From Casp-actino8 sp039800005 (GTDB lineage: Bacteria; Actinomycetota; Acidimicrobiia; Acidimicrobiales; Ilumatobacteraceae), in assembly GCA_039800005.1 (NCBI GenBank), contig JBDLRN010000037.1, forward strand, positions 1-49,979: a stretch of DNA of 49,979 nucleotides, given 5' to 3'. Positions within the stretch are counted from its first letter, which is position 1. Every line of letters starts with the position of its first letter. The notes under the pieces were generated by a model. That model was not told the DNA's origin. It saw nothing but the letters and a program-made list of their open reading frames with translations, and did not search any database. A program made the position numbers and the translations under genes. Positions 24,351-32,031 of the stretch are shown in pieces.

Positions 24351-24403
24351 GTTCACCTCTCCATTCTGCCGGGTGGACGTGACCGATGAATCGTGCAGCG
24401 ACA

Positions 24404-25351
24404 TCACCAGTTCCTCTCGAATCGATTGCGCAACCAGATGGCCAAGCCGTTGATCAGAATCACCAGCACGAGCAGGATGAGCGAGGCGGCTCCCGTGACG
24501 GCCTGGAAGTCGGCACCGGTCTGGCGGGCGTACGAGAAGATCGCCACCGGCATCGACGTGAACCCGCCCTCGGTGATCTGCGTCCACAGACTCTGATTGC
24601 CCGTGCGCAGAAGGCCGGTGACCGCACCGACCAGAAGGATGGGTGCCGCCTCACCGGCGGCACGTGACAGCGCGAGAACCGTGCCGGTCAAGATCCCAGG
24701 CGCGGCCGACGGTAGGACGTGGGAGCGCACCGTCTCCCATTGAGTGGCACCCACACCGAGCGCGCCTTCGCGGATCGAACGAGGCACGGCGCGTAAAGCC
24801 TCGGACGTGGTGATGATCACGACCGGCAGCACGAGCACCGACAATGCGAGGCCGCCCGAGATCACCGTACGTCCACCGGTGATTCCACCGGCGAACTTCA
24901 CGAAGATGGTGAGTCCGAGGATTCCGTAGACGATCGACGGCACACCAGCCAGGTTGCGCACGTTGATGCGAATGAGACGGGCGACGCGCGAACGTCCGGC
25001 GTACTCCTCGAGGTACACCGCGCAGGCGATCCCGAGCGGGAAGGCCACGATCGCCACGATGATCGCCAGGATCAAGGTGCCGCGAATCGCCTGCCACACT
25101 CCGGCATCGGCCGCGTTCGACGCGTCGATTCCCGAACTCAGGAAGTCGCCCAGGCGTCCCGACAGGATCGGCCACGCCCGATCGACCAAGTTGACGACGA
25201 GCGCGACGAGGATCAGGAGCGTTAGCAACAAAGCCGACAGCAGAGTCCATTCGACGGCGCGACCCTTGATGTCACGGCTCGAACCGGTAAGTCGTTCGGT
25301 CAGATCGGAAGCCGACTGGGCGCCGAAGCGGCTGGGGGTGGCGAGGCCCAT
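24404..25351 (-). CDS. pstA: Phosphate ABC transporter permease PstA
   Basis: The protein has 315 residues with six membrane helices, an N-terminal polar extension of about 30 residues and the binding-protein-dependent permease motif EALRAVPRSIREGALGVGATQWETV. EEYAGRSRVARLIRINVRNLAGVPSIVYG is the typical PstA segment. It forms the channel with PstC. ATG 25351 follows the pstC stop by 1 bp, so the two are coupled. Confidence 0.95.
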   Translation of the reverse strand: MGLATPSRFGAQSASDLTERLTGSSRDIKGRAVEWTLLSALLLTLLILVALVVNLVDRAWPILSGRLGDFLSSGIDASNAADAGVWQAIRGTLILAIIVAIVAFPLGIACAVYLEEYAGRSRVARLIRINVRNLAGVPSIVYGILGLTIFVKFAGGITGGRTVISGGLALSVLVLPVVIITTSEALRAVPRSIREGALGVGATQWETVRSHVLPSAAPGILTGTVLALSRAAGEAAPILLVGAVTGLLRTGNQSLWTQITEGGFTSMPVAIFSYARQTGADFQAVTGAASLILLVLVILINGLAIWLRNRFERNW

Positions 25352-25352
25352 G

Positions 25353-26288
25353 TCAGTACTCCTCTCGAACGCGACGCACGAGTCGATCGCCCGCCAGGTT
25401 CAACAGCAAGGTGATGACGAACAACAGGAAGCCGATGAAGAAGAGACTCTGGAAGGCGAGTCCGTCGCCGGCCACCTGGTCGCTGCCGAAACCGAGCGCG
25501 GCCATGGCTGCGGTCATGGTCTGACCGGGTTGGAACGCATCGGTGGAGAAGAGACCGCCACCCACGGCACCGGCGGCGATGGCCACGACCATGGTCTCGC
25601 CGATCGCTCGTGACACGCCGAGGATGAGAGCGGCCACCACACCCGAGATGGAGGCAGGTAGCACGACGCGGAACACCGTGGGCACGCGACGCGCACCGAG
25701 ACCGTACGAGGCTTCTCGCAGAGCGAGCGGCACGGCGCGTAGAGCGTCCTCGGTGACCGAGGCGATGATCGGAATCGTGAGAATGCCCACGGCCACACCG
25801 GCCGAGGCGATGTTGAAGGCCTTGTTGGCACCACCGATGAGGTTGGTGACGATGCTCGGGTTGATGAACGAGATGGCGAAGTAACCGAGCACGACGCTCG
25901 GAATGCCGGCCAGCACTTCGATGATCGGCTTCAGAACCTTGCGCACACCGGGCTTGGCGAACTCGGACAGGTAGATGGCCACCCCGAGGCCGAGTGGGAC
26001 GGCGATGAGCATCGCAATTCCGGTCACCATGAACGACCCGACGATCAGTGTCTTCACGTCGAAGATGCCCCGACGCGGGAACCATCCGATGTTCCAGAGA
26101 TCACCCTTGGGCACATCGACGAAGAACGTCCAGGCGTCCCGGAACAGGATGAAAATGATCAGCAGGGTGATCAGCAGGGTGGTGAGGGCAGCGGTGGTGA
26201 AGAGCGCCCGCATGCGCTGGTCGGATCGTCGTCGTCCGGACGACAGTCGCAGGTCGCCAACTTTCCACTGGCCGGTCGCACTCGTCAC
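25353..26288 (-). CDS. pstC: Phosphate ABC transporter permease PstC
   Basis: The protein has 311 residues with six membrane helices. Family segments include LGVAIYLSEFAKPGVRKVLKPIIEVLAGIPSVVLGYFA (read in parts) and the EAA-type loop EDALRAVPLALREASYGLGARR. It pairs with PstA to move Pi across the membrane. The GTG start at 26288 has AGGGAG upstream. The 177-bp gap to pstS holds a strong hairpin that probably lowers expression of pstCAB relative to pstS. Confidence 0.95.
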   Translation of the reverse strand: MTSATGQWKVGDLRLSSGRRRSDQRMRALFTTAALTTLLITLLIIFILFRDAWTFFVDVPKGDLWNIGWFPRRGIFDVKTLIVGSFMVTGIAMLIAVPLGLGVAIYLSEFAKPGVRKVLKPIIEVLAGIPSVVLGYFAISFINPSIVTNLIGGANKAFNIASAGVAVGILTIPIIASVTEDALRAVPLALREASYGLGARRVPTVFRVVLPASISGVVAALILGVSRAIGETMVVAIAAGAVGGGLFSTDAFQPGQTMTAAMAALGFGSDQVAGDGLAFQSLFFIGFLLFVITLLLNLAGDRLVRRVREEY

Positions 26289-26346
26289 GGTCCCACTCCC
26301 TCGATCCGGCTGGGGCGGATCAGTTCAAGTCTTGTCAGCATCCCAC

Positions 26347-26378
26347 ACGGCGGCCAAACGTCACGGTGGCCAAACGTC
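26347..26378. repeat. Tandem 16-bp repeat in the pstS-pstC gap
   Basis: ACGGCGGCCAAACGTC (26347-26362) is followed directly by ACGGTGGCCAAACGTC (26363-26378), 15 of 16 bases identical. The second copy runs into the left arm of the hairpin at 26375. It may be a protein-binding site or the remnant of a local duplication. Confidence 0.6.
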
Positions 26379-26412
26379 GGTGTGCCGTCCCGGGCAGGAC
26401 GGCACACCGACG
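26375..26412 (-). terminator. Strong hairpin between pstS and pstC (partial terminator or RNA-processing site)
   Basis: A perfect 16-bp stem (CGTCGGTGTGCCGTCC and its complement) encloses a 6-nt loop, 53 bp after the pstS stop. On the minus strand it is followed by TTTGG, only a short U-tract. In other bacteria such a structure behind the binding-protein gene stabilises that mRNA and reduces read-through to the permease genes; the same role is inferred here. Confidence 0.7.
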
Positions 26413-26465
26413 AACAACCGATCATGAGGGGGAGGTGATCGGTGTCAGAACCAGCTGATCAGCGA

Positions 26466-27554
26466 TCAGCGAGCGGCCCAGACGCCACGAGTGGCCTCGA
26501 CGCTCTCGGCCGACAGCGGCACGTAGGGCACCTGACCCTCACCGGTGCCGAGCACGGCCAGACCCTCGTCGCTCAGGTAGAAGTCGATGAAGGCTTCGAG
26601 GGCCGGGGTCTCGGCGAGCTTGTTCTTGCTCACGTAGACGTACAGCGAACGAGCGATCGGGTAGTCGCCACTGGCGATGGTCTCGGGTGTGGGCTCCACG
26701 CAACCGTCGCCTCCGTCGACCTGGAGCGGCTTGATGACGTCGACGTTCTCCTCCACGAAGGCGAAACCGACCCAGCCGAGTGAAGTGGCGTTGGCGGCGA
26801 TGCCTTCGATGATCACGTTGTCGTTCGGGCTGGCCGTGTAGTCGGGTCGGGGCAGGTCGTCTTCGAGTTCGAGCTGCTTGGCGATCTTGCCGAACACGAT
26901 CTCGACGAAGGAGTCGAAGGTTCCCGACTCTTCACCAGGAGCGGTCACGGTGAGTGGCGCGTCCGGATACGGGGCGTTGAACGCACCGAAGTCAGTGAGC
27001 GTGCCGCTCAACTCGGCGGCCGCGTCATTGGCGTCGCTCCAGTTGTTGCGGCCAGTGGCATCCGGTCCGAGCAGCACCCACAGGTCAGCGAAGCTCACGC
27101 ACTCGACCGCAGTGTTCTCGGCCGAGGTGATGACCGACAAGCCGTCAATGGCGACTTCGAGTTCCACGTACTCGATGCCGGCGTCGGCACACGTCGCGGC
27201 TTCCTCATCCTTGATCTTGCGGGAAGCGTTGGAGATGTCGGTCTCACCGGCGCAGAACTTGGCGAAGCCGTCACCGGTACCCGGGCCCTCCACCTGAATG
27301 GCGACGTTGGGGTTGGCGTCGCTGAACAGCTTGGCGACGGCGGCCGTGATCGGCTCGACGGTCGAGGATCCCGATGCGACGATCGAGCCGCTCAGGTCGG
27401 AACCGGGGGCCGACGTCTCACCGGGAGCCGATGTCTCGGCCGGGGCGGTCGTCTCGGCCGGGGCGGTGGTCTCGGCGGCGTCGTCGTCACCGCCACAGGC
27501 GGCCAGGGTGACCGCCGCTGCTGCGACGAGGGCGGCCAGGTGCTTGCGCTTCAT
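26466..27554 (-). CDS. pstS: Phosphate-binding lipoprotein PstS
   Basis: The protein has 362 residues. It begins MKRKHLAALVAAAAVTLAAC, a lipoprotein signal with lipobox LAAC, then a linker of repeated ETTAPAETSAPG units. The mature domain has the Pi-binding motifs GSIVASGSSTVEPITAAVA, VEGPGTGDGFAKFCAGETDISNASR (read in parts) and PGEESGTFDSF. It captures Pi outside the cell and passes it to PstCA. ATG 27554 has AAGGAG upstream. A PHO box lies about 85-110 bp upstream, so it should be induced by phosphate limitation. Confidence 0.96.
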   Translation of the reverse strand: MKRKHLAALVAAAAVTLAACGGDDDAAETTAPAETTAPAETSAPGETSAPGSDLSGSIVASGSSTVEPITAAVAKLFSDANPNVAIQVEGPGTGDGFAKFCAGETDISNASRKIKDEEAATCADAGIEYVELEVAIDGLSVITSAENTAVECVSFADLWVLLGPDATGRNNWSDANDAAAELSGTLTDFGAFNAPYPDAPLTVTAPGEESGTFDSFVEIVFGKIAKQLELEDDLPRPDYTASPNDNVIIEGIAANATSLGWVGFAFVEENVDVIKPLQVDGGDGCVEPTPETIASGDYPIARSLYVYVSKNKLAETPALEAFIDFYLSDEGLAVLGTGEGQVPYVPLSAESVEATRGVWAAR

Positions 27555-27637
27555 AGGTTCTCCTTTTCGGGGGACACGGGTTCACGTCCGTGCGCCGGAG
27601 AACCTAGGCAGACGACCTTGCCACCATCTGTTCACCA

Positions 27638-27665
27638 CGTGAACGACAGGTGAACAACGGTGAAC
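27638..27665 (-). promoter_or_regulatory. PHO box upstream of pstS
   Basis: Read on the minus strand, the units GTTCACC (27665-27659), GTTCACC (27655-27649) and GTTCACG (27644-27638) repeat at 10 and 11 bp. This is the direct-repeat form bound by PhoP in Streptomyces and related to RegX3 sites in mycobacteria. An opposite-facing GTTCACC follows at 27630-27636. The box lies 84-111 bp before the pstS start and just after the ppk gene. Confidence 0.82.
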
Positions 27666-27676
27666 GGTTGGGGGAA

Positions 27677-27692
27677 CCTGCGCGCGAGCAGG
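27677..27692 (-). terminator. Short hairpin after ppk
   Basis: CCTGC and GCAGG form a 5-bp stem with a 6-nt loop, beginning 3 bp past the ppk stop and ahead of the PHO box. It is weak and lacks a T-run, but its position would separate ppk from pstS transcription. Confidence 0.25.
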
Positions 27693-27694
27693 AC

Positions 27695-29782
27695 TTACGT
27701 CGATCGTGAGGTCTTCTGGGTCTGTCGTTTCGACGCCCATTCGTACATCACTCGTTGCGGGTGAGGTTCGAACATCGTGGGTCCGACGCGTTCCCAACTG
27801 GCGTCGGGACGCATGTCGAAGGCGGAGGCTCCATCGGCCAACAACACCGACAACGTGTGATCGAGCCATTCCTGGTGGCGCAGATTGGTGAGCGGTGTGA
27901 GCACCTCGACGCGCTTGTCGAGGTTGCGTCCCATGAGGTCGGCCGAACCCATGAGGTGCAGCGGTTGTCCTTCACCTTGACCGTTGGCGAATCGGTAGAC
28001 CCGCGAGTGCTCGAGATAACGGCCGAGCACCGACCGAACCCGAATGTTGTCGGAGAGCCCCGGCACTCCAGCCCGCAGACAGCACAAGCCGCGCACGATC
28101 AGGTCGACGCGCGCCCCCTTCTGTGATGCCGCGTACAACTCGTCGATCATGTCGGGATCGGCGACGGAGTTCACCTTGATCGTGATGTGACCGCGCTCCC
28201 CCATCCGACCTTCCTGACGGATGAGTTCGGTGAGTCCGTCGCGCAGATAGTGCGGAGCCACCAGAAGTCGGGTGTACTTCACGTCGCGCGAGTAGCCGGT
28301 GAGATGGTTGAACAACTGCGCGGCGTCGGCGGTGACGTCGGGTTCGCACGTGAAGTATCCGAGATCCTCGTAGAGGCGAGCGGTCCGCGAGTTGTAGTTG
28401 CCGGTGCCGAGATGAACGTAACGACGCAGGCCGTCCTCGTCTTCGCGCACGACCATCACGCACTTGGCGTGCGTCTTCAAGCCCACCACGCCGTACACGA
28501 CGTGCACGCCGGCACGCTCGAAGGCCTTGGCCCACGTGACGTTGACCGCTTCGTCGAAGCGCGCCTTCAATTCCACGAGAACGGCGACCTGAACACCACG
28601 TTCGGCGGCGCGGATGAGGTGACGAGCGATCGGGCTGTCGCCACTGGTGCGATAGAGCGTCATCTTGATGCTCTGCACCTTGGGGTCGTCGGCGGCTTGC
28701 GACAGGAACTCCTCCACCGAACTGGCGAAGCTCTCGTACGGATGGTGCACGAGCAGCGCGCGCTCGCGGATCACCGAGAAGATCGAACGTTCGGCCTCCT
28801 CGGCAGCGGCGAGACGGCCAGCCGTGACGGGTAGCCACTGATCGTCCTTCAGGTCGGTGCGGTCGACCGACAGGATCTGCATGAGGCATGTGAGATCGAC
28901 CAGACCCGGCACCTCGAAAACGTCGTGCGGCTGCAGATCGAGTTCGTCGACCAGCAGGTCGATCATCGCCTTCGGAGCACCGTGCTCGACCTCGAGACGA
29001 ACGGCGCGACCGAATCGACGTCGGCGCAGTTCGAGCTCGACGGCCTGCAACAGATCTTCGGCTTCTTCGTCCTCGACCGACAGGTCGGCGTTGCGCGTGA
29101 TGCGGAAGATCGCCACGTCACCGATCGTCATGCCGGGGAACAGCGTGGCCAGGTGAGCCTCGATCACTTCCTCGACCGGAACGAAGCGATCGCCACTCGG
29201 CAGAGCCACCAGTCGTGGGAACACCGTCGGCACTTTGATGCGTGCGAATCGCTCCTCGTTCGTGACCGGATCGATCACGTTGACCGCGAGACTCAACGCG
29301 AGGTTCGACACGTACGGGAACGGATGGGCCGGATCGACGGCCAGCGGCGTGAGCACCGGAAAGATGCGGCTCTCGTAGAACTCGGTGCAGAAGGCGCGCT
29401 CGTCGGCCGACAGCTCCGACCATCGACACACACCGATGCCCTCGCGACCGAGCTGCGGAACGAGGACGTCGAGGAACACGCGCTGCTGGCGGGCCACCAG
29501 TTCGGCCACCCGGGCCAGCACTTCGGACTGCTGTTGGGCCGGGGTGCGACCGTCGAACAGCGGGGCGGTGACACCGGCCGCCTCCTGATCCTTCATGGCG
29601 GCCACGCGCACTTGGAAGAACTCGTCGAGGTTCGACGAGAAGATGGCGCAGAACTTCACTCGTTCGAGAAGCGGGATGCCCGGCTCGGTGGCCAGGCGCA
29701 GGACGCGCTCGTCGAAATCGAGCCAACTGAGCTCACGGTTGAGAAAACGAGAATCCACGACTCCGGAGTCGACCGGATCCAT
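27695..29782 (-). CDS. ppk: Polyphosphate kinase 1
   Basis: The protein has 695 residues, the full length of Ppk1. The N-domain starts RFLNRELSWLDFDERVL, then FCAIFSSNLDEFFQVR. The catalytic part has VQSIKMTLYRTSGDSPIA, VELKARFDEAVN, the phosphohistidine region VGLKTHAKCVMVV (His438), YVHLGTGNYN and the second conserved histidine in YLEHSRVYRF. It makes polyphosphate from ATP, and the reverse. ATG 29782 has GGAGG 9 nt upstream. It lies directly before pstS on the same strand, linking Pi uptake and storage; TTCAC repeats upstream may put it under the same regulator. Confidence 0.96.
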   Translation of the reverse strand: MDPVDSGVVDSRFLNRELSWLDFDERVLRLATEPGIPLLERVKFCAIFSSNLDEFFQVRVAAMKDQEAAGVTAPLFDGRTPAQQQSEVLARVAELVARQQRVFLDVLVPQLGREGIGVCRWSELSADERAFCTEFYESRIFPVLTPLAVDPAHPFPYVSNLALSLAVNVIDPVTNEERFARIKVPTVFPRLVALPSGDRFVPVEEVIEAHLATLFPGMTIGDVAIFRITRNADLSVEDEEAEDLLQAVELELRRRRFGRAVRLEVEHGAPKAMIDLLVDELDLQPHDVFEVPGLVDLTCLMQILSVDRTDLKDDQWLPVTAGRLAAAEEAERSIFSVIRERALLVHHPYESFASSVEEFLSQAADDPKVQSIKMTLYRTSGDSPIARHLIRAAERGVQVAVLVELKARFDEAVNVTWAKAFERAGVHVVYGVVGLKTHAKCVMVVREDEDGLRRYVHLGTGNYNSRTARLYEDLGYFTCEPDVTADAAQLFNHLTGYSRDVKYTRLLVAPHYLRDGLTELIRQEGRMGERGHITIKVNSVADPDMIDELYAASQKGARVDLIVRGLCCLRAGVPGLSDNIRVRSVLGRYLEHSRVYRFANGQGEGQPLHLMGSADLMGRNLDKRVEVLTPLTNLRHQEWLDHTLSVLLADGASAFDMRPDASWERVGPTMFEPHPQRVMYEWASKRQTQKTSRST

Positions 29783-29799
29783 CGACCTCACCCTCCTCG

Positions 29800-29830
29800 G
29801 TTCACGGTGAATTCATCTGGGGAATTCACG
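29800..29830 (-). promoter_or_regulatory. Possible degenerate PHO box upstream of ppk
   Basis: On the plus strand GTTCACG (29800), ATTCATC (29811) and ATTCACG (29824) recur at 11 and 13 bp, inside a stretch that also contains two GAATTC sites. It lies 18-48 bp before the ppk start. The match is poorer than at pstS and the orientation is opposite, so this is tentative. Confidence 0.35.
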
Positions 29831-29844
29831 GAGCTGGAAATCGT

Positions 29845-30114
29845 TCAGACGGCTTCTTCGTCGAAGCCCAGATCCCACTCGATGGAGATGTTCTCGCGCT
29901 CGGCGTCGCGCACGATGCGCTCCCGATTGCGCTTGAACTGCGGATCGTTGTAGGGCAGAAGCACCAGGCGGGCCAGCGCCCGGCTGCGGAACTCCTCGAC
30001 CAAGGTGCGATCGCCGTAGTCGCCGACCACGTCCCAGTGGGGCGACACCGGGCCCAGGAACACGATGCGCACGTGCGCACGAGGCGGTTCGTTGGGTGCG
30101 TAGACGTCGGTCAT
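29845..30114 (-). CDS. Conserved-looking small protein upstream of ppk
   Basis: The protein has 89 residues, starting MTDVYAPNEPPRAHVRIVFL, with GPVSPHWDVVGDYGDRTLVEEF, LVLLPYNDPQFKRNRERIV and an acidic end WDLGFDEEAV. It has no signal or membrane segment. ATG 30114 has AAGGAG upstream at good spacing; the longer open frame upstream lacks a ribosome site. I do not recognise the family. It may share a transcript with ppk, 62 bp downstream, but the TTCAC repeats lie between the two. Confidence 0.7.
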   Translation of the reverse strand: MTDVYAPNEPPRAHVRIVFLGPVSPHWDVVGDYGDRTLVEEFRSRALARLVLLPYNDPQFKRNRERIVRDAERENISIEWDLGFDEEAV

Positions 30115-30302
30115 GGGAACTCCTTGGACGGTTTCAGCCGCAATCGGCCGTGGCAGACCGAAAGCGGATGGTTGTACCGGCGGGAAACCGCTGGTCACAG
30201 GCACCCTACCGGGGGAATCGGCCGGGGGGAACCCCTGATGGTTCTTCGTCACTGCGCCCTGACTGGATCCCGATCCGGTCGTTTGCTTGACTGACCGGAG
30301 CC

Positions 30303-30329
30303 GGGAACTCCACCACGGTGGGCGACGTC
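30303..30329 (+). promoter_or_regulatory. Possible ECF-type promoter of the first wbl gene
   Basis: GGGAAC (30303-30308) and CGTC (30326-30329) are 17 bp apart, the layout of ECF sigma promoters in actinobacteria, 75 bp before the wbl start. The remainder of the 289-bp gap (30115-30403) shows no ORF or strong repeat. The match is short and could be chance. Confidence 0.25.
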
Positions 30330-30403
30330 AAAGTCGCTGACCGGGAGCGATCGGCTTCCAGCGGGCGAAGCGGGCGGAAACCAACTTCGCACAAGGAGAA
30401 CCC

Positions 30404-30679
30404 ATGAACGAGCAGAACACCCCTCTCGTCGACGACGATTCGGCCACCGGCTGGATGGCCCTCGGGTCGTGTCGTGCCCATCCGCCGGCCATGTTTTTCC
30501 CGAGCGACGGCGTCGGCGTCGACCGGGCTCGCAAGATCTGCGCCACCTGCCCCGTCGTGGCCCCCTGCCTCGACTACGCCCTTGAACACCACATCGACCA
30601 CGGTGTGTGGGGTGGCTGCTCGGAGCGCGAGCGGCGGCGGATCGCCAAGCGGCGGCGACTCTCTATTCGTCCGGCCTGA
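30404..30679 (+). CDS. WhiB-like iron-sulfur regulator (Wbl)
   Basis: The protein has 91 residues with the four Wbl cysteines at 23, 46, 49 and 55 (GSC, KICATCP, APC), the turn GVWGGCSERERRR and a basic C-terminal AKRRR for DNA contact. Wbl proteins carry a [4Fe-4S] cluster and bind sigma factor to control transcription; they are confined to actinobacteria and their phages. ATG 30404 has CAAGGAGAA upstream. An extra cysteine lies in the turn (GGCSE) where most have Gly or Leu. The subclass is not certain. Confidence 0.93.
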   Translation: MNEQNTPLVDDDSATGWMALGSCRAHPPAMFFPSDGVGVDRARKICATCPVVAPCLDYALEHHIDHGVWGGCSERERRRIAKRRRLSIRPA

Positions 30680-30686
30680 GCCGGAC
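30669..30686. terminator. Inverted repeat at the wbl/tatA convergent junction
   Basis: GTCCGG and CCGGAC form a 6-bp stem around CCTGAG, overlapping the wbl stop codon. An alternative stem CTGAG/CTCAG overlaps it. Only 12 bp separate the wbl stop from the tatA stop, so it could serve both genes. No T-run is seen. Confidence 0.35.
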
Positions 30687-30691
30687 CGGAC

Positions 30692-30871
30692 TCAGTCGGC
30701 CTTCTTGGCCTCGGAGTCGTCCTTGGCGCCCTCGCTCAGGCCCTGCTTGAACTCTTTTTGAGCCTGACCCAGGCTGCGCGCCAGCTTCGGGATCTTCGAT
30801 CCACCGAAGAGGACCAGGATCACCACGAGAACGACGATCACTTCCGGACCGTCAAAAAAGCCTGCGAACAT
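30692..30871 (-). CDS. tatA: Twin-arginine translocase subunit TatA
   Basis: A 59-residue protein starting MFAGFFDGPEVIVVLVVILV. It has one membrane helix, the hinge motif LFGGSKIPKLARSLGQ, an amphipathic helix (QAQKEFKQGL) and a charged tail ending AKKAD. This is the compact TatA/E layout with the conserved FG and KxPxLAxxLG pattern. TatA oligomers form the pathway for folded proteins across the membrane. ATG 30871 lies 41 bp from the divergent formiminotransferase gene. No tatB or tatC is in the window. It is short enough to be missed by length-filtered gene calling. Confidence 0.93.
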   Translation of the reverse strand: MFAGFFDGPEVIVVLVVILVLFGGSKIPKLARSLGQAQKEFKQGLSEGAKDDSEAKKAD

Positions 30872-30912
30872 GGGTCGAAGGGTACCACCTGCCCCCGTGG
30901 AAGAGTGTTCGC

Positions 30913-31731
30913 ATGCTCGAGTGCGTGGTCAACGTGAGCGAGGGGTGCGACACCCGTCGACTCGCCGATCTCGACGAGGTGTGCGGGCGCGATCTGCTCG
31001 ATCGGCACTCCGACTGCGACCACCATCGCAGCGTGTTCACCCTGGCCGGCGAATCGGCGGTGCGCGATCTCACTCGTGCGTGCGTGGAACGACTCGACAT
31101 CGCCGAACACCAAGGAGCACATCCCCGTCTCGGCGTGGTCGACGTGGTGCCCTTCGTTCCTTTGACGGGTTCGACGATGAGCGATGCCCGGCGGGCCCGC
31201 GACGACTTCGCCCGTTGGGCGAGCTCGACGTTCGCGATTCCGGTGTTCGTGTACGGACCGGTCGACTCGAACGAACGACAACTCCCTGACATCCGCCGTT
31301 CGGCCTTCCGCGACCTCGCACCCGACTTCGGCCCGTCGACACCGCACCGCACGGCCGGCGCGATCTGCGTGGGCGTGCGCGACGTGTTGGTGGCCTACAA
31401 CGTGTGGTTGAACGACGACGTGCCGTTCGACATGGCTCGCGCCATCGCGCGCGACGTGCGCGGCGACGGAGTGCGCACGTTGGCGCTGCGCGTGGGATCA
31501 CGTGTGCAGATCAGCACGAATCTGGTGGAACCACGACGAGTCGGTCCGATGGAGGCTTTCGATCGAATCCGCACATCGGCCGGGTCGCTCGGCGCTCGCG
31601 CCGTTCAGGGCGAGTTGGTGGGGCTGCTTCCGACTGAGGTGTTGGAGCGAATCCCGGTTGCCCGGTGGCCCGAACTCGACGTCGACGAGTCGCGCACGAT
31701 CGAGTCGCGACTGGAGCGGCGCGGTCGATGA
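30913..31731 (+). CDS. Glutamate formimidoyltransferase (FTCD N-terminal type)
   Basis: The protein has 272 residues: MLECVVNVSEGCDTRRLADL, HRSVFTLAGES, HPRLGVVDVVPFVPLT, PVFVYGP, DFGPSTPHRTAGAICVGVRDVLVAYNVWL (in parts) and QISTNLVEP, the two halves of the formiminotransferase domain. It lacks a cyclodeaminase domain. The family moves a formimino group from formiminoglutamate to tetrahydrofolate, or can act on 5-formyl-THF. No hut gene is adjacent, so a folate-repair role is equally possible. It ends 10 bp before the convergent whiB-like gene. Confidence 0.88.
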   Translation: MLECVVNVSEGCDTRRLADLDEVCGRDLLDRHSDCDHHRSVFTLAGESAVRDLTRACVERLDIAEHQGAHPRLGVVDVVPFVPLTGSTMSDARRARDDFARWASSTFAIPVFVYGPVDSNERQLPDIRRSAFRDLAPDFGPSTPHRTAGAICVGVRDVLVAYNVWLNDDVPFDMARAIARDVRGDGVRTLALRVGSRVQISTNLVEPRRVGPMEAFDRIRTSAGSLGARAVQGELVGLLPTEVLERIPVARWPELDVDESRTIESRLERRGR

Positions 31732-31741
31732 ACCGCTGTGA

Positions 31742-31999
31742 TCAGGCGGTGGCGGTGCGACGACCGGCCTGGGCGCGCTGACGGCGCAGGCGACGACGCT
31801 CGCGTTCGGAGAGTCCGCCCCAGATACCGAACTTCTCGCCGTTGACGAGGGCGTACTCGAGGCAGTCGAGACGAACGGTGCAACCGCGGCACACTTCCTT
31901 GGCTTCGCGGGTGGAGGCTCCACGCTCGGGGAAGAAGAGGTCGGGGTCGACTCCGAGGCAGTTCGCGTCGTCCTGCCAGTTCTGTTCGTTCTCGCTCAC
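31742..31999 (-). CDS. whiB: WhiB/WhmD-like iron-sulfur regulator
   Basis: The protein has 85 residues with Cys at 14, 37, 40 and 46 (DANC, EVCRGC, LDC), DPDLFFPERGASTREAK, CLEYAL and FGIWGGLSERERRRLRRQRA. The STREAK..C and FGIWGGLSERERRRL segments match Streptomyces WhiB and mycobacterial WhmD (WhiB2) closely, a group needed for septation. The GTG start at 31999 is the only one giving the N-terminus MSENEQNWQDDANC. A short ORF with its own ribosome site lies 32 bp upstream and could act as a leader. Confidence 0.93.
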   Translation of the reverse strand: MSENEQNWQDDANCLGVDPDLFFPERGASTREAKEVCRGCTVRLDCLEYALVNGEKFGIWGGLSERERRRLRRQRAQAGRRTATA

Positions 32000-32031
32000 G
32001 GCTCACTGCCCATCTCGGCCCGGTGGCCGGT

